Both the position numbers and the translations under genes were made by a program. Below the pieces are notes generated by a model. That model did not search any database, was not told where the DNA came from, and saw only the letters and a program-made list of their open reading frames with translations. From contig JACCWI010000026.1 in NCBI GenBank assembly GCA_013697725.1, forward strand, positions 161,304 to 225,303: DNA of 64,000 nucleotides, written 5' to 3'. Positions 1 through 9,974 of the stretch are shown in pieces (within the stretch, counting starts at the first letter, position 1; each line of letters starts with the position of its first letter). This DNA is from Tatlockia sp. (GTDB taxonomy: Bacteria > Pseudomonadota > Gammaproteobacteria > Legionellales > Legionellaceae).

Positions 1-39
1 CTATAGTTAGACACAAGAAGACTAACTAATGGATAAATC

Positions 40-549
40 ATGGATGCCAAAAAAGTCAGCAAATCAGGATCCTTAGCGCTATTAGGAATGGGATTATTCC
101 TAGCCGGTGCCAATCAATCAGCATCAGCACAAAATTGGGATGGCTCAAAACCCATGCTTGTTGTTGCTACTAACTCCTTTGTTTTCAATCCCCGAACGTT
201 AACCTGGAAAGCCATGTCAGATGGTAAAGTGGTAAGGTCAGGCAAAGCAATAGGTGGTAACAAATACTGCCACGATATTGGCCGTTCCTGCAGAACTCCA
301 TCTGGAACTTATTCTGTTCTCTCTAAAGGTGGCTCTGATTGCCGTTCAAGCCGATATCCCGTTGGCAAGGGTGGAGCTAAAATGCCTTATTGCATGTTTT
401 TCTCAAAGAATTATGCCGTACATGGTTCCTATGAAATGCCTAATTATAATGCTAGTCATGGCTGCGTAAGGGTTAAGCCTGATGCTGCTCGATGGCTAAA
501 TCACAATTTTCTAGAAATAGGTTCACCGGTTATCATAAAATCCTATTAA
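40..549 (+). CDS. L,D-transpeptidase-fold (YkuD) exported protein, EnhA-like
   Basis: Exported protein of 169 residues. A hydrophobic N-terminal stretch (about residues 10-30, ending near SASA-Q) looks like a signal peptide. The rest is a YkuD catalytic domain: the HGS motif near residue 129 is followed by SHGCVRV, with Cys and His placed as in L,D-transpeptidases, which make 3-3 peptidoglycan crosslinks or attach proteins to the wall in the periplasm. It is clearly paralogous to the protein at 54971-55687; both share the MPYCM-x(n)-HGS-x(n)-ASHGC frame. Legionella proteins with this frame are often named EnhA (enhanced entry), but I cannot say which paralogue this is. An ATG at 29 is in another frame. 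The gene converges on erpA across a shared hairpin. Confidence 0.85.
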   Translation: MDAKKVSKSGSLALLGMGLFLAGANQSASAQNWDGSKPMLVVATNSFVFNPRTLTWKAMSDGKVVRSGKAIGGNKYCHDIGRSCRTPSGTYSVLSKGGSDCRSSRYPVGKGGAKMPYCMFFSKNYAVHGSYEMPNYNASHGCVRVKPDAARWLNHNFLEIGSPVIIKSY

Positions 550-553
550 AATA

Positions 554-589
554 AAATATCCCAATCAATCAGCAAAGATTGGGATATTT
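554..589. terminator. Bidirectional intrinsic terminator between YkuD gene and erpA
   Basis: A perfect 13-bp inverted repeat (554-566 with 577-589, 10-base loop) lies between two convergent genes. Read on the minus strand the stem is followed by a T-rich tail (TTTTATTTT), so it best terminates erpA; on the plus strand the T tail is short. Confidence 0.8.
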
Positions 590-596
590 CATAAAA

Positions 597-980
597 CTAT
601 TCATCATCACCCATACTAAATGAAGACCCACAGCCACAGGTGGTTTTCGCATTGGGGTTACGAATAACAAATTGCGCACCTTGTATATTTTCAACATAAT
701 CAATTTCAGCATTGCTTAGGTATTGAAAACTCATGGAGTCAACTAATAACTTAACAGTAGGACCGTCTGTCGAACAATTTTGCTCAACAATAGTGTCATC
801 TTCTTGAATTTGTTCATCAAAGGTAAAGCCATATTGAAAACCTGAACAACCCCCCCCAGTAACAAAAACGCGTAAATTCAGTTTAGGATTATCCTCTTCA
901 GCAATTAGAGCAGCCACTTTATTGGCGGCGCTTACTGAAAAATAGACTCCTGAGGAAGAAGAAGCATCAACTGCGCTCAT
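597..980 (-). CDS. erpA: Iron-sulfur cluster insertion protein ErpA
   Basis: A-type Fe-S carrier of 127 residues that delivers clusters to apoproteins such as those of the isoprenoid pathway. The three cluster-ligand cysteines are present: Cys45 in [11 protein letters not shown], and Cys115 and Cys117 in TTCGCGSSF. Alignment from memory with E. coli ErpA (114 residues) is close over nearly the full length, including [17 protein letters not shown] and [12 protein letters not shown]. The extra length comes from a Ser-rich N-terminus and a small insertion near residue 70. It is transcribed leftwards, away from mnmA, and ends at the shared terminator at 554-589. The match is much closer to ErpA than to IscA or SufA. 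Confidence 0.95.
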   Translation of the reverse strand: MSAVDASSSSGVYFSVSAANKVAALIAEEDNPKLNLRVFVTGGGCSGFQYGFTFDEQIQEDDTIVEQNCSTDGPTVKLLVDSMSFQYLSNAEIDYVENIQGAQFVIRNPNAKTTCGCGSSFSMGDDE

Positions 981-1044
981 AAAAACTCCAAAAAAGTTAA
1001 TTAATTGAACTGCCTTTAATTAATTATACATAGCTAAAGGGACG

Positions 1045-2118
1045 TTAGCGAATAAGTTGTTCAATTGTTGCGCCACCGAGGCAACGATTTTTTTCATAAA
1101 ATACTATATATTGTCCTGGCGTTATGGCGCGCTGGAAATTTGAGAACATTACATAGTGCTGACCTTGATTTTCCGGAGAGATAACACAGGCCTGTTCCGG
1201 TTGGCGATATCGTGTTTTAGCATAGCAGGTTAAGGGAAAGTTATCTTCATAATCGCCAAGCCAATGAATTTTACCGCAAATTAAGCCTTGGGAGTAAAGC
1301 ATTGGGTGAGTATTGCCTTGAGCAACAATAAGCTTGTTAGAGCTCAGCTCCTTATCAACAACATACCAGGGTTCTTCACTCGCCGCCTGACGCCCACCAA
1401 TTCCAAGTCCCTGACGTTGGCCATGAGTATAATACATTAGGCCTTCATGTCGACCTAAATGCTCACCGGTACTACTGACAATCTCACCAGGTTTAGCAAG
1501 AATATATTCTTTTAAAAACGCTTTAAACCGTCTCTCGCCGATAAAACAGATGCCAGTAGAATCTTTCTTATTATGAGTGATTAGCCCTAGTTGTTTAGCA
1601 AAGTCCCTGATTTGAGTTTTAAGATAATTTCCAATCGGAAATAAAGTCTTTGCAAAGGCTCCAGGCTCAACAGCATGTAAAAAATAAGTCTGATCTTTGT
1701 CTCTATCTTTTGCTTTCAGTAATTGCCCATCCTGAACCTTCGCATAATGACCAGTTGCAATAAAATCAGCACCTAATGTTATGGCATATTTTAAGAAAGC
1801 ATTAAATTTAATTTCTTTATTGCAAAGGACATCCGGATTTGGTGTTCGTCCTTTTTCATACTCCTCAAGAAAATGAGCAAAAACCCGATCCCAATATTCT
1901 TTTGAAAAATTAATTGTATGCAAAGGTATTCGCAATTGATTACAAACTGCTTGAGCATCAGCAAGATCCGCTGCAGCAGCACAATAATCCTCGGAGTCAT
2001 CTTGTTCCCAATTTTTCATGAACAAGCCTTCAACCTCATAGCCCTCTTCACGAAGAAGCCAGGCTGCCACTGAGGAATCAACGCCGCCAGACATACCGAC
2101 AATAACTTTATTTTTCAT
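1045..2118 (-). CDS. mnmA: tRNA-specific 2-thiouridylase MnmA
   Basis: Cytoplasmic ATP-dependent enzyme that puts sulfur on U34 of tRNA-Lys, -Glu and -Gln, taking it from the IscS/Tus relay. It has 357 residues, a usual length. The PP-loop SGGVDSS sits at residues 10-16; the catalytic pair is Cys99 (in [10 protein letters not shown]) and Cys191 (in [11 protein letters not shown]). GHYAK and the YVVDKE/GGATI blocks of the C-terminal barrel are present. It diverges from yceD across about 100 bp. The downstream neighbour on the same strand is erpA, 64 bp away, so the two may be co-transcribed; both belong to sulfur-trafficking pathways. Confidence 0.96.
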   Translation of the reverse strand: MKNKVIVGMSGGVDSSVAAWLLREEGYEVEGLFMKNWEQDDSEDYCAAAADLADAQAVCNQLRIPLHTINFSKEYWDRVFAHFLEEYEKGRTPNPDVLCNKEIKFNAFLKYAITLGADFIATGHYAKVQDGQLLKAKDRDKDQTYFLHAVEPGAFAKTLFPIGNYLKTQIRDFAKQLGLITHNKKDSTGICFIGERRFKAFLKEYILAKPGEIVSSTGEHLGRHEGLMYYTHGQRQGLGIGGRQAASEEPWYVVDKELSSNKLIVAQGNTHPMLYSQGLICGKIHWLGDYEDNFPLTCYAKTRYRQPEQACVISPENQGQHYVMFSNFQRAITPGQYIVFYEKNRCLGGATIEQLIR

Positions 2119-2157
2119 AGTTCAACAAATATGTATAAAAAAAATTCTATTTTACGG

Positions 2158-2163
2158 TATAAT
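2158..2163 (+). promoter_or_regulatory. Candidate -10 box ahead of the yceD-rpmF-fab operon
   Basis: TATAAT lies 53 bp before the yceD start in the short divergent region shared with mnmA. I see no convincing -35 box at 16-18 bp spacing, so this is only a candidate. Confidence 0.35.
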
Positions 2164-2216
2164 AAATTATTTTAATACTAATCCTAAAAGGATTTAGTAA
2201 ATCTTTAAGTGAAATT

Positions 2217-2633
2217 ATGTTAGTTAATTTAAAAATAATTGCAGAACAAGATGCGCAACAATCGCAAGATATTGAAATATCAGGTAGGCTTCCAGGACAT
2301 TTACATTCGCCTTGTGTTGTCCACTGCTTATTTCAGGCAAAGGCATATAAAGATTACTATCTGCTAACTTTACGAAGCGATGCGGCTCTGACAATTACTT
2401 GCCAACGTTGCCTCACCGAGTTTTCTCATCAATATAGTAATACTACTGAGCTTGCTATTTGTGACTCTGATGAGACAGCAGAACGAATGATGAATCACTA
2501 TGATTGCATTGTTTCTGATTATCGAATTGATTTAGGGGAGATAATTACTGATGAATTATATCTTTATTCTCCTGAATTTCACCTTGATATAGACCAATGT
2601 AACGATGAAATTGCTAAATATATTAACCAGTAA
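2217..2633 (+). CDS. yceD: YceD family (DUF177) 23S rRNA accumulation protein
   Basis: Small protein of 138 residues. The diagnostic CQRC pair (ITCQRCLTEF, about residues 61-70) and the acidic DLGEIITDELYL block near residue 105 are those of the DUF177/YceD family, which is linked to 23S rRNA accumulation and almost always sits directly upstream of rpmF, as here. It is the first gene of a long plus-strand run, and the mnmA divergence suggests the operon promoter lies just before it. The biochemical role in this organism is inferred from the family. Confidence 0.9.
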   Translation: MLVNLKIIAEQDAQQSQDIEISGRLPGHLHSPCVVHCLFQAKAYKDYYLLTLRSDAALTITCQRCLTEFSHQYSNTTELAICDSDETAERMMNHYDCIVSDYRIDLGEIITDELYLYSPEFHLDIDQCNDEIAKYINQ

Positions 2634-2721
2634 AAAGAATAAATCATAAATCACTTGGATTACTGACAAAAAATCGGTAATATTTCGCCCAGCAATTGCA
2701 AATTGTTTAGGAGTAATAACA

Positions 2722-2916
2722 ATGGCTGTACAACAAAATAAAAAATCACGTTCAAGACGTGATATGCGTCGTTCACATGATGCTTTAACTCAACCGACAT
2801 TATCCGTAGATGCAACGACAGGTGAAACCCATCGTCGGCACCATATTACAGAAGACGGTTACTACCGGGGTAGAAAAATACTTGATACGGGTAACGTTTA
2901 CGAAGAACAAGAGTAA
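2722..2916 (+). CDS. rpmF: 50S ribosomal protein bL32
   Basis: Large-subunit protein of 64 residues. The N-terminus [20 protein letters not shown] is the standard bL32 opening, followed by [15 protein letters not shown]. It lacks the CxxC zinc pairs found in some bL32 variants, so it is the zinc-free form. A ribosome-binding site (AGGAG) precedes the ATG. It lies 88 bp after yceD and 5 bp before plsX, the normal proteobacterial arrangement that couples ribosome and lipid synthesis genes. Confidence 0.97.
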   Translation: MAVQQNKKSRSRRDMRRSHDALTQPTLSVDATTGETHRRHHITEDGYYRGRKILDTGNVYEEQE

Positions 2917-2921
2917 TTCGC

Positions 2922-3950
2922 TTGAAAAATATCACCATTGCGATTGATGCGATGGGCGGGGATCACGGACTCCATGTCGTGATTCCTGCTTGTTTACGTG
3001 CTGCAAGACACAACCCCGATTTGAAGTTGTTGTTGGTTGGTGATCAGAATCAGGTAAACACGCATCTTACAAAATTAGGCGTCGCTGATAATAAACAGTT
3101 TTCTGTTGTTCATGCATCGGAAATTGTTGCTATGGACGAATTGCCTTCTCATGCAATGCGTAATAAAAAAGATTCTTCCATGCGGGTGGCAATCAATCTT
3201 GTCAAAGAAGGGCGAGCACAAGCTTGTGTTAGTGCGGGTAACACCGGCGCTCTCATGGCTACTGCACGCTTTGTTCTAAAAACCCTTCCCGGAATTGATC
3301 GTCCAGCAATTATTTCAGAGTTACCAACACTTCAGGGTCGAACGCGAGTTGTTGATCTTGGGGCTAATGTTGATTCTTGCGCTGAACATCTTTTCCAATT
3401 TGCGGTAATGGGCTCTGCATTAATTCAAGCAGTAGACAAGAAAGAAAAACCCAAAATAGCTTTGTTGAATATTGGTGTTGAAGAAATCAAAGGAAATGAT
3501 CAAGTTAAACGAACCGCTCACATGCTCGCTGAATGTAGTCTGTTAAATTATGTTGGCTATGTAGAAGGTGATCACTTTTATTCAGGCCAAGTTGATTTAG
3601 TAGTCTGTGATGGCTTTGTGGGAAATGTGGCATTAAAGGCTAGTGAAGGTCTTGCCAAATTGATGCTTGTCGGCTTAAAAGAATCATTTTCCCGCAATTT
3701 TTTTGCAAAAATTGCGGGTTTAGTTGCTTTGCCCGCATTAAAACATTTAAAGAAGCGAATCGACCCGTCGCGCTATAATGGTGCAAGTTTATTAGGCTTG
3801 AACGGCATCGTGGTTAAAAGTCATGGTGGAGCCGGCGAATTGGCATTTCAATTTGCTATCGAAGAAGCAATGTTAGAAGTAAAAAATAATGTAGTTGATC
3901 TGGTACGGAATCAAATAAATGATTTTATCAACCAAGGTTTGTTACTATGA
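2922..3950 (+). CDS. plsX: Phosphate acyltransferase PlsX
   Basis: Converts acyl-ACP to acyl-phosphate, the first step of PlsX/PlsY phospholipid synthesis; peripheral to the inner membrane. It has 342 residues. Family blocks seen are the [11 protein letters not shown]-terminus, [10 protein letters not shown] near residue 105 and [13 protein letters not shown] near residue 228. The start is a TTG 5 bp after the rpmF stop; no better ATG lies in this frame before the conserved AIDAMGGD. Its stop overlaps the fabH start by 4 bp, which suggests translational coupling. Confidence 0.96.
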   Translation: MKNITIAIDAMGGDHGLHVVIPACLRAARHNPDLKLLLVGDQNQVNTHLTKLGVADNKQFSVVHASEIVAMDELPSHAMRNKKDSSMRVAINLVKEGRAQACVSAGNTGALMATARFVLKTLPGIDRPAIISELPTLQGRTRVVDLGANVDSCAEHLFQFAVMGSALIQAVDKKEKPKIALLNIGVEEIKGNDQVKRTAHMLAECSLLNYVGYVEGDHFYSGQVDLVVCDGFVGNVALKASEGLAKLMLVGLKESFSRNFFAKIAGLVALPALKHLKKRIDPSRYNGASLLGLNGIVVKSHGGAGELAFQFAIEEAMLEVKNNVVDLVRNQINDFINQGLLL

Positions 3951-4900
3951 GAAATGCTGTTATTAATGGTACTGGTAGTTATTTACCTGACCGCCTAATC
4001 ACAAATTACGATTTAGAATCGCAATTGGACACCACGCATGAGTGGATCTTGTCCAGAACTGGCATTGCTAGCAGGCATATCGCTGCAGATCATGAAACAA
4101 CATCCTTTATGGCTTGTCAGGCAGCTATTAAAGCAATGGCAACTTCCGATATTAATAGTGAAGAATTAGATTTAATCTTAGTCGCCACCTGTACACCTAA
4201 TCATTTTTTTCCAAGCATGGCCTGTCATGTTCAAGAAGCACTTAAAATAAGTCGACCTATACCGGCCTTTGACGTTAGCGCTGCATGCAGCGGCTTCGTT
4301 TATGCAATGGACATTGCAAAACAATATATTAATTCAGGTTCTGCCAAGCATGTTTTAGTAATTGGCAGCGAATCCATGTCGCGTGCCCTCGATTGGACTG
4401 ACCGTTCCACCTGTGTATTATTTGGTGATGGTGCTGGTGCTGTAGTTTTAAGTGCCAGTGATAAACCTGGCATTCTGGCAAGTACCCTACATGCTATGCA
4501 TGATAAAGATTCTTTTTTGAGCTATCCCAATCTGGCAACAGAGCCCCAAAAAGCATTTATTGGCATGGCTGGAAATGAAGTATTTAAGTTAGCCGTTAAT
4601 ATAATGGGTGATGTTGTTGATGAAGTGCTTGCACTTTGCCATTTACAAAAATCTGATATTGATTGGCTCATACCCCATCAAGCAAACATTCGAATTATTC
4701 AGGCTATCGCCAAAAAATTAGATTTACCCATGTCACGGGTCATTGTAACTATAGAGCAACAGGGTAACACCTCTGCAGCCTCTATACCTTTAGCATTAGA
4801 TTTTTCAATCCGCGAAAAGCGCATAAAACGCGGAGATAGGCTGCTCATAGAATCCTTTGGTGGAGGAATGACTTGGGGAGCTATAGTTATTAATTATTAG
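3947..4900 (+). CDS. fabH: Beta-ketoacyl-ACP synthase III FabH
   Basis: Starts fatty-acid chains by condensing acetyl-CoA with malonyl-ACP. It has 317 residues. The catalytic triad is visible: Cys114 in [14 protein letters not shown], His in [11 protein letters not shown] (about residue 244) and Asn in [10 protein letters not shown] (about residue 274). The C-terminal [10 protein letters not shown] block is typical. It overlaps plsX by 4 bp. A 137-bp gap follows before fabD, the largest in this part of the operon, and may carry an internal promoter, though I could not define one. Confidence 0.96.
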   Translation: MRNAVINGTGSYLPDRLITNYDLESQLDTTHEWILSRTGIASRHIAADHETTSFMACQAAIKAMATSDINSEELDLILVATCTPNHFFPSMACHVQEALKISRPIPAFDVSAACSGFVYAMDIAKQYINSGSAKHVLVIGSESMSRALDWTDRSTCVLFGDGAGAVVLSASDKPGILASTLHAMHDKDSFLSYPNLATEPQKAFIGMAGNEVFKLAVNIMGDVVDEVLALCHLQKSDIDWLIPHQANIRIIQAIAKKLDLPMSRVIVTIEQQGNTSAASIPLALDFSIREKRIKRGDRLLIESFGGGMTWGAIVINY

Positions 4901-5037
4901 CTGGTATTTGAATTATTAGCTTAATTATCAAATGCTCAGTATTTTACTTAAATAGTTTTGAGAAGATTCTATTCTCCGAATAATAGCTAAATCTAGCCTA
5001 CTGGATTCTGAGGTGGGATGTTTGGGAGCTTAACGAA

Positions 5038-5991
5038 ATGACAAATTTAGCTTATGTTTTTCCTGGTCAAGGATCTCAATTTGTAGGGATGTTAGCCGGA
5101 TTGGCTGAGCAATATCCTTTAATTAAGGATCATTTCTCTCAGGTTTCTGAGCGGATCGGTTATGATCTTTGGCAATTAGTTCAAGAAGGCCCTGAAGCTA
5201 AACTTAATCAAACTGAACATACGCAGGTAGCTATGCTCACTGCGGATGTGTCTATTTATTATCTTTTAAAAAAATTAGGTCTTGGCTCGGCGAAAATGAT
5301 GGCCGGACATAGCCTTGGTGAATATGCTGCTTTAGTTTCTGCTAATGCACTTAGTCTGGTTGATGCGGCTAGCTTAGTGGCAAAACGAGGCGAACTAATG
5401 CAAAAATCTGTACCACTTGGACAGGGTGCTATGGCTGCAATTGTGGGTTTGAATGATGAATTAGTTGAAACTATTTGTCTACAAGCAAGCAATGAACAAT
5501 TTTTGGTAAGCCCGGCAAATTATAATGCACTGGGTCAAATCGTAGTTGCAGGTCATACCACTGCTGTCGAAAAGGCTGTGCAGCTCGCGCTTGCAGCAGA
5601 AGCAAGACTTGCTAAAATGATACCGGTTAGTGTTCCCTGTCATTGTCCATTATTAAAAGATGCTGCAGAAGCTTTTGCAGAAGAGCTGGCACTGATTAAT
5701 TTCAAAACACCGAGCACAGTAGTAATTTCAAATGTTGATCTCAGTAATTATAAATCTCCGGCGCAAATTCGTTTGCTTTTGAAGGAACAATTATTTCTAC
5801 CCGTACGTTGGGTTGAAACAATTCAACTCATGAAAAAAAATCAAATAGACTATGTGGTAGAATGTGGCCCAGGAAAAGTACTGGCAGGTTTGATAAAACG
5901 TATTGAACGGGATTTAAATACCACTAGTGTGAATGACGCTGCAAGCCTCGAGCAAGCTTTAGCGCAGATGAGTTTAGAAGCTCTCGTGTAA
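5038..5991 (+). CDS. fabD: Malonyl-CoA:ACP transacylase FabD
   Basis: Moves malonyl from CoA to ACP for chain elongation. It has 317 residues. It shows the FPGQGSQ N-terminal block, the nucleophile in GHSLGEYAAL (about residues 90-99), the conserved Gln-Thr-Glu-His region QTEHTQVAML, and His in SVPCHCPLL near residue 201 (usually VSAPFHSPLM). That last motif is somewhat unusual but keeps the His. It lies 12 bp before fabG. Confidence 0.95.
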   Translation: MTNLAYVFPGQGSQFVGMLAGLAEQYPLIKDHFSQVSERIGYDLWQLVQEGPEAKLNQTEHTQVAMLTADVSIYYLLKKLGLGSAKMMAGHSLGEYAALVSANALSLVDAASLVAKRGELMQKSVPLGQGAMAAIVGLNDELVETICLQASNEQFLVSPANYNALGQIVVAGHTTAVEKAVQLALAAEARLAKMIPVSVPCHCPLLKDAAEAFAEELALINFKTPSTVVISNVDLSNYKSPAQIRLLLKEQLFLPVRWVETIQLMKKNQIDYVVECGPGKVLAGLIKRIERDLNTTSVNDAASLEQALAQMSLEALV

Positions 5992-6003
5992 TAAGGGTTA
6001 ACC

Positions 6004-6750
6004 ATGACAAATTTACAAGGTAAAATTACATTAGTTACTGGCGCAAGCCGCGGCATTGGTAAAGCTATTGCCTTGAATTTTGCGAAAAAAGGAGCCTATG
6101 TAATTGGTTCTGCAACTACAGCTGAAGGCGCTGAGGCTATCTCCAAGCTATTTAACGATGAAGGGGTTGAAGGGGAAGGAGTTGTACTGAATATAACATC
6201 TCGAGAAGATATTGAAAATTTGATGACCTCACTCTCTGATCAAAATAAAGTACCTTCTATTTTAGTGAATAATGCAGGCATTACCTGCGATAACCTATTA
6301 CTTAGAATGGATGACGAAGAATGGTATAAAGTCATCGAAACTAATTTAAATGCTATATTTAGATTATCCAAGGCTTGCATTAAACCCATGTTTCGCGCAC
6401 GTTGGGGACGCATCATTTCTGTTGGCTCTGTTGTAGGCTCTAGTGGTAATTCTGGCCAAACTAATTATACCGCGGCAAAAGCTGGCATCATTGGTTTCAG
6501 TAAATCCCTGGCACAGGAAATTGCCAGCCGAGGCATTACTGTAAATGTAGTTGCTCCTGGATTTATTGATACAGATATGACAAGCTCCTTACCTGATATG
6601 GTAAAGGAAGAAATGTTAAAACGAATACCTATGAGACGTCTGGGCAGTGTTGAGGATATTGCAGAAACGGTTGCCTTTTTGGCTTCTGATAGTGCAAATT
6701 ATATTACAGGTGAGACCATTCATGTGAATGGTGGCATGTATATGGATTAA
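6004..6750 (+). CDS. fabG: 3-oxoacyl-ACP reductase FabG
   Basis: NADPH-dependent reductase of the fatty-acid elongation cycle, short-chain dehydrogenase family, 248 residues. The Rossmann TGASRGIGK is at 12-20 and NNAG near residue 90; the Ser-Tyr-Lys catalytic set is in SVVGSSGNSGQTNYTAAKAG (about 138-155). The C-terminal ITGETIHVNGGMYM matches FabG rather than other SDRs. Its place between fabD and acpP settles the identity. Confidence 0.96.
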   Translation: MTNLQGKITLVTGASRGIGKAIALNFAKKGAYVIGSATTAEGAEAISKLFNDEGVEGEGVVLNITSREDIENLMTSLSDQNKVPSILVNNAGITCDNLLLRMDDEEWYKVIETNLNAIFRLSKACIKPMFRARWGRIISVGSVVGSSGNSGQTNYTAAKAGIIGFSKSLAQEIASRGITVNVVAPGFIDTDMTSSLPDMVKEEMLKRIPMRRLGSVEDIAETVAFLASDSANYITGETIHVNGGMYMD

Positions 6751-6823
6751 TTGGGCTTGCGTTCTTTGAATAATTGAATAAACTAGCCTGCATGAGTTTT
6801 TTAACTAAGAGGAAATACAAGTT

Positions 6824-7072
6824 ATGAGTACAGTAGAAGACCGAGTTCGCAAAATTGTTGTCGAACAATTGGGTGTTAAAGAGGACGAGTTGAAAAATGA
6901 TGCATCCTTTGTTGATGACTTGGGTGCTGACTCCCTGGATACTGTTGAATTAGTAATGGCTTTAGAAGAAGAGTTTGAAACTGAAATTCCTGATGAAAAA
7001 GCTGAAAAAATTACTACTATTCAAGAAGCTATTGATTACATTGAATCCAATCTTAAAAAAGAAGAAGCCTAA
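6824..7072 (+). CDS. acpP: Acyl carrier protein
   Basis: Carrier protein of 82 residues, strongly acidic. Ser37 in [20 protein letters not shown] is the 4'-phosphopantetheine site. It is a few residues longer than E. coli AcpP because of a KKEEA tail. A strong ribosome-binding site (AGAGG) precedes the ATG. The 73-bp gap from fabG could hold the extra acpP promoter known in other gammaproteobacteria; I did not find a clear one. Confidence 0.97.
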   Translation: MSTVEDRVRKIVVEQLGVKEDELKNDASFVDDLGADSLDTVELVMALEEEFETEIPDEKAEKITTIQEAIDYIESNLKKEEA

Positions 7073-7090
7073 TACTTCGAGGAGCATTCG

Positions 7091-8329
7091 TTGACTAAGC
7101 GGCGTGTTGTTATCACCGGCATGGGAATGGTTACTCCTGTCGGCTTAAATGTAGAAGAATCCTGGCAAAATATTTTAGCTGGAAAAAGCGGTGTGGCTCG
7201 AGTTGAAGAGTTTGATACTGCTGATTTTTCAACTAAAATTTGGGCGAAGGTCAAAAATTTCAACATTGAAAATCATGCGTCGCTCAAAGAAGCTCGTAAA
7301 ATGGATATGTTTACTCAGTATGGCATGGCTGCAGCAGATGAAGCCATAGCAGATTCTGGGTTAAACATGGATGAAAAGCTTTCCTGCCGGACCGGCGTTG
7401 CAGTTGGCGCTGGTATTGGCGGAATTCAGACAATCACTGATAACCAGGACAGGTTGGTCAGCGGTGGTCCACGTAAAGTGTCTCCTTTTTTTATTCCTGC
7501 CGGAATTATTAACATGGTAGCAGGACAAATTTCTATAAAACACAAATTAAAAGGGCCTAACATATCAGTAGTTACGGCTTGCACTACAGGAACACACAAC
7601 ATTGGTCTCGCTGGGCGCATGATTGCTTATGGTGATGCTGATGTTATGGTCTGTGGTGGTGCGGAAATGACAACAACACCGCTTTGTTTAGCCGGTTTCT
7701 CGGCTGTAAGGTCACTTTCTAAACGTAATGATGAACCCGAAAAAGCATCTCGACCCTGGGATAAAGATAGAGATGGTTTTGTAATGGGTGAGGGCGCAGG
7801 AATTCTGGTACTTGAAGAATATGAACATGCAAAAGCGCGTGGTGCCAAGATTTACGCTGAATTGGTTGGTTTTGGTATGTCAGGTGATGCTTATCACATC
7901 ACAGCTCCAGATGAAGACGCGGATGGTGCATCGCGCTCTATGATTGCAGCTATTGAAGATGCTGGAATAGAGCCTGAGCAAATTGATTATATCAATGCTC
8001 ATGGAACATCCACTTATCTTAATGATTTAAATGAAACTAAAGCGGTTAAGCGAGTATTTAAAGAACATGCTTATGAATTAGCTATAAGTTCAACAAAATC
8101 CATGACGGGTCATTTATTGGGGGCTGCTGGAGCAGTAGAGGCTATTTTTAGTATTCTTGCCATTCAAGATCAAATTGCACCGCCTACGATAAATTTAGAC
8201 AATCCGGATGAAGGATTTGATTTAAACTATGTTGCGCATGAGCCACAAAAAAGACGAATTGATTATGCTTTATCTAATTCTCTTGGCTTTGGTGGCACAA
8301 ATGGAAGCTTATTATTTAAGCGAGTTTAG
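7091..8329 (+). CDS. fabF: Beta-ketoacyl-ACP synthase II FabF
   Basis: Elongating condensing enzyme, 412 residues. The Cys-His-His triad is in [13 protein letters not shown] (about residue 163), INAHGTST and [15 protein letters not shown]. The C-terminal [15 protein letters not shown] is typical. The start is TTG, with GAGG 6-9 bp upstream. The gene follows acpP by 18 bp, as in E. coli. E. coli has pabC next; here mltG follows directly. Confidence 0.96.
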   Translation: MTKRRVVITGMGMVTPVGLNVEESWQNILAGKSGVARVEEFDTADFSTKIWAKVKNFNIENHASLKEARKMDMFTQYGMAAADEAIADSGLNMDEKLSCRTGVAVGAGIGGIQTITDNQDRLVSGGPRKVSPFFIPAGIINMVAGQISIKHKLKGPNISVVTACTTGTHNIGLAGRMIAYGDADVMVCGGAEMTTTPLCLAGFSAVRSLSKRNDEPEKASRPWDKDRDGFVMGEGAGILVLEEYEHAKARGAKIYAELVGFGMSGDAYHITAPDEDADGASRSMIAAIEDAGIEPEQIDYINAHGTSTYLNDLNETKAVKRVFKEHAYELAISSTKSMTGHLLGAAGAVEAIFSILAIQDQIAPPTINLDNPDEGFDLNYVAHEPQKRRIDYALSNSLGFGGTNGSLLFKRV

Positions 8330-8331
8330 AT

Positions 8332-9336
8332 GTGAACAGTTGGCAGAGACTTAAATCAGTCTGGCTCTTTGCTTTGCTAACGGTTTTAATCGCTTTCATT
8401 TTTTTTACGCTTGAAATTTACAAACTACAAACAAAGCCTTTATTAGTTGAGAATTCAAATCCTTTAACTATTATAGTGGATAGAAATGCCTCTGCTGTCA
8501 GTTTTGTAAAGATGCTTAAGGAAAAGCATTTAATTAAATCAAGTTATTTATTACTTAATTTTATACGATTTCAAGGCTTAACCAATCGTTTAAAAGCAGG
8601 AATTTATCAACTCAATTCTGGTGAAACAGCACCACAATTTCTTTTAAAAGTAGTTTCTGGGCAAGTGATGGTCCAATCATTTAGGATTATTGAAGGCTCA
8701 ACTCTTGAGCAAGTTAAATTAAATCTACAAAATGCACCTTATTTAAAATATAGTTCTGACGATTGGCAGACTTTAGTTGTTAATTATTCGAGTGCAGAAG
8801 GTTTGCTGCTTGCTGATACCTATAATTATAATGCGGGTTCAGAGGCCAAGTATTTATTGAGGCTAGCCAATCAAAAACTCCAGGATTATCTAAGTTTAAG
8901 TTGGGAAAATCGTAGCCCAGGCCTACCTTATAAATCCTCTTATGAGTTACTCATTGTTGCTTCAATTCTTGAAAAAGAAACTTCCTTGGCTGAGGAAAGA
9001 AAAATTATTTCCGGCGTAATAATCAATCGCTTAACTAAAAAAATGCCCTTGCAGATGGATCCAACTGTGATTTATGCTTTGGGATCTAATTACACAGGAA
9101 AATTAAGTCATGCTGATATGAGTGTCAATTCACCTTACAACAGTTACATTCATCGTGGCTTACCACCAACACCAATTGCCATGGTTGGTAAAAAAGCACT
9201 TGATGCAGCGGCACATCCCAAGCCTAGTAATTACCTGTATTTTGTTGCAAAAGGAGGCGGTGCCCATCAATTTTCGGCCACTTATGAGGAACAAAAGGCT
9301 GCCATTTCACGATATCTCCTTAAGAGGCAAAAATGA
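8332..9336 (+). CDS. mltG: Endolytic murein transglycosylase MltG
   Basis: Inner-membrane endolytic transglycosylase (YceG family) that cuts nascent glycan strands. It has 334 residues with one N-terminal TM segment (about 10-28). LILASILEKET-type catalytic block: LIVASILEKETSLAEER (about 207-223), Glu as catalytic acid; then DPTVIYALG, SPYNSYIHRGLPPTPIA and the FVAKGGGAHQFSATYEEQ tail, all typical. The start is GTG, 2 bp after the fabF stop; an ATG at 8330 is out of frame. It overlaps tmk by 4 bp. Confidence 0.93.
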   Translation: MNSWQRLKSVWLFALLTVLIAFIFFTLEIYKLQTKPLLVENSNPLTIIVDRNASAVSFVKMLKEKHLIKSSYLLLNFIRFQGLTNRLKAGIYQLNSGETAPQFLLKVVSGQVMVQSFRIIEGSTLEQVKLNLQNAPYLKYSSDDWQTLVVNYSSAEGLLLADTYNYNAGSEAKYLLRLANQKLQDYLSLSWENRSPGLPYKSSYELLIVASILEKETSLAEERKIISGVIINRLTKKMPLQMDPTVIYALGSNYTGKLSHADMSVNSPYNSYIHRGLPPTPIAMVGKKALDAAAHPKPSNYLYFVAKGGGAHQFSATYEEQKAAISRYLLKRQK

Positions 9337-9974
9337 GTGAACGTGGGTGCTTTATCGTAGTGGAAGGGCTTGAAGGAGCTGGAAAATCCACTGCCATTGA
9401 AACAATCAAACTTTATTTAAAGAATATAGCTCCCGAACTAATACTAACCCGGGAACCAGGCGGAACTCGAGTTGGTGAAATTATTCGATCCATGCTTAAA
9501 GATAAGATTGAGGGTGAAACTCTTGATGCTCGTAGTGAATTACTACTATTTTATGCGGCAAGAATTCAATTAGTGGAAGAAATTATTCGACCAGCTCTTA
9601 AGCGAGGAGCTTGGGTTTTGGCTGATCGTTTTGAATTATCAACTTTTGCTTATCAAGGTTGGGGAAGAGGTTTGGATATTGAAATAATTGAGCAATTGTC
9701 CACCTTTGGCTTGGAGTCTTTTAGTCCAGATCTTATTTTCTATTTAGATATTGATCCCGAACAGGGACTGCAACGAGTAAATCAACGGGGGGAAACTGAT
9801 AGAATTGAGCAGGAATCCTTAACCTTCTTTACTAAAGTTCGTCAAGGCTATCTTACAATGATTAGAACAATGGAAAATGTGGTGACTATTAATGCCAGCC
9901 AAAATGTTGATTTAGTGAAAGATGAAATACTAACTCAACTCAAACAATTTAATGCAGCTCATGCAAACAACTAA
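9333..9974 (+). CDS. tmk: Thymidylate kinase
   Basis: Phosphorylates dTMP to dTDP. It has 213 residues, with the P-loop EGLEGAGKST at 11-20, the TREPGGT substrate block near residue 40, the DRFELSTFAYQG block near residue 98 (DR(Y/F)xxS/ST motif) and a lid region with RGETDRIE. It overlaps mltG by 4 bp and holB by 23 bp, so the three are almost certainly co-translated. Order mltG-tmk-holB-tatD is as in E. coli. Confidence 0.95.
   Translation: MSERGCFIVVEGLEGAGKSTAIETIKLYLKNIAPELILTREPGGTRVGEIIRSMLKDKIEGETLDARSELLLFYAARIQLVEEIIRPALKRGAWVLADRFELSTFAYQGWGRGLDIEIIEQLSTFGLESFSPDLIFYLDIDPEQGLQRVNQRGETDRIEQESLTFFTKVRQGYLTMIRTMENVVTINASQNVDLVKDEILTQLKQFNAAHANN

Noticed and set aside
6824..8329. Minus-strand ORFs of 60-73 residues under acpP and fabF
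   Set aside because: They oppose strongly coding conserved genes and show no motif; antisense shadows.
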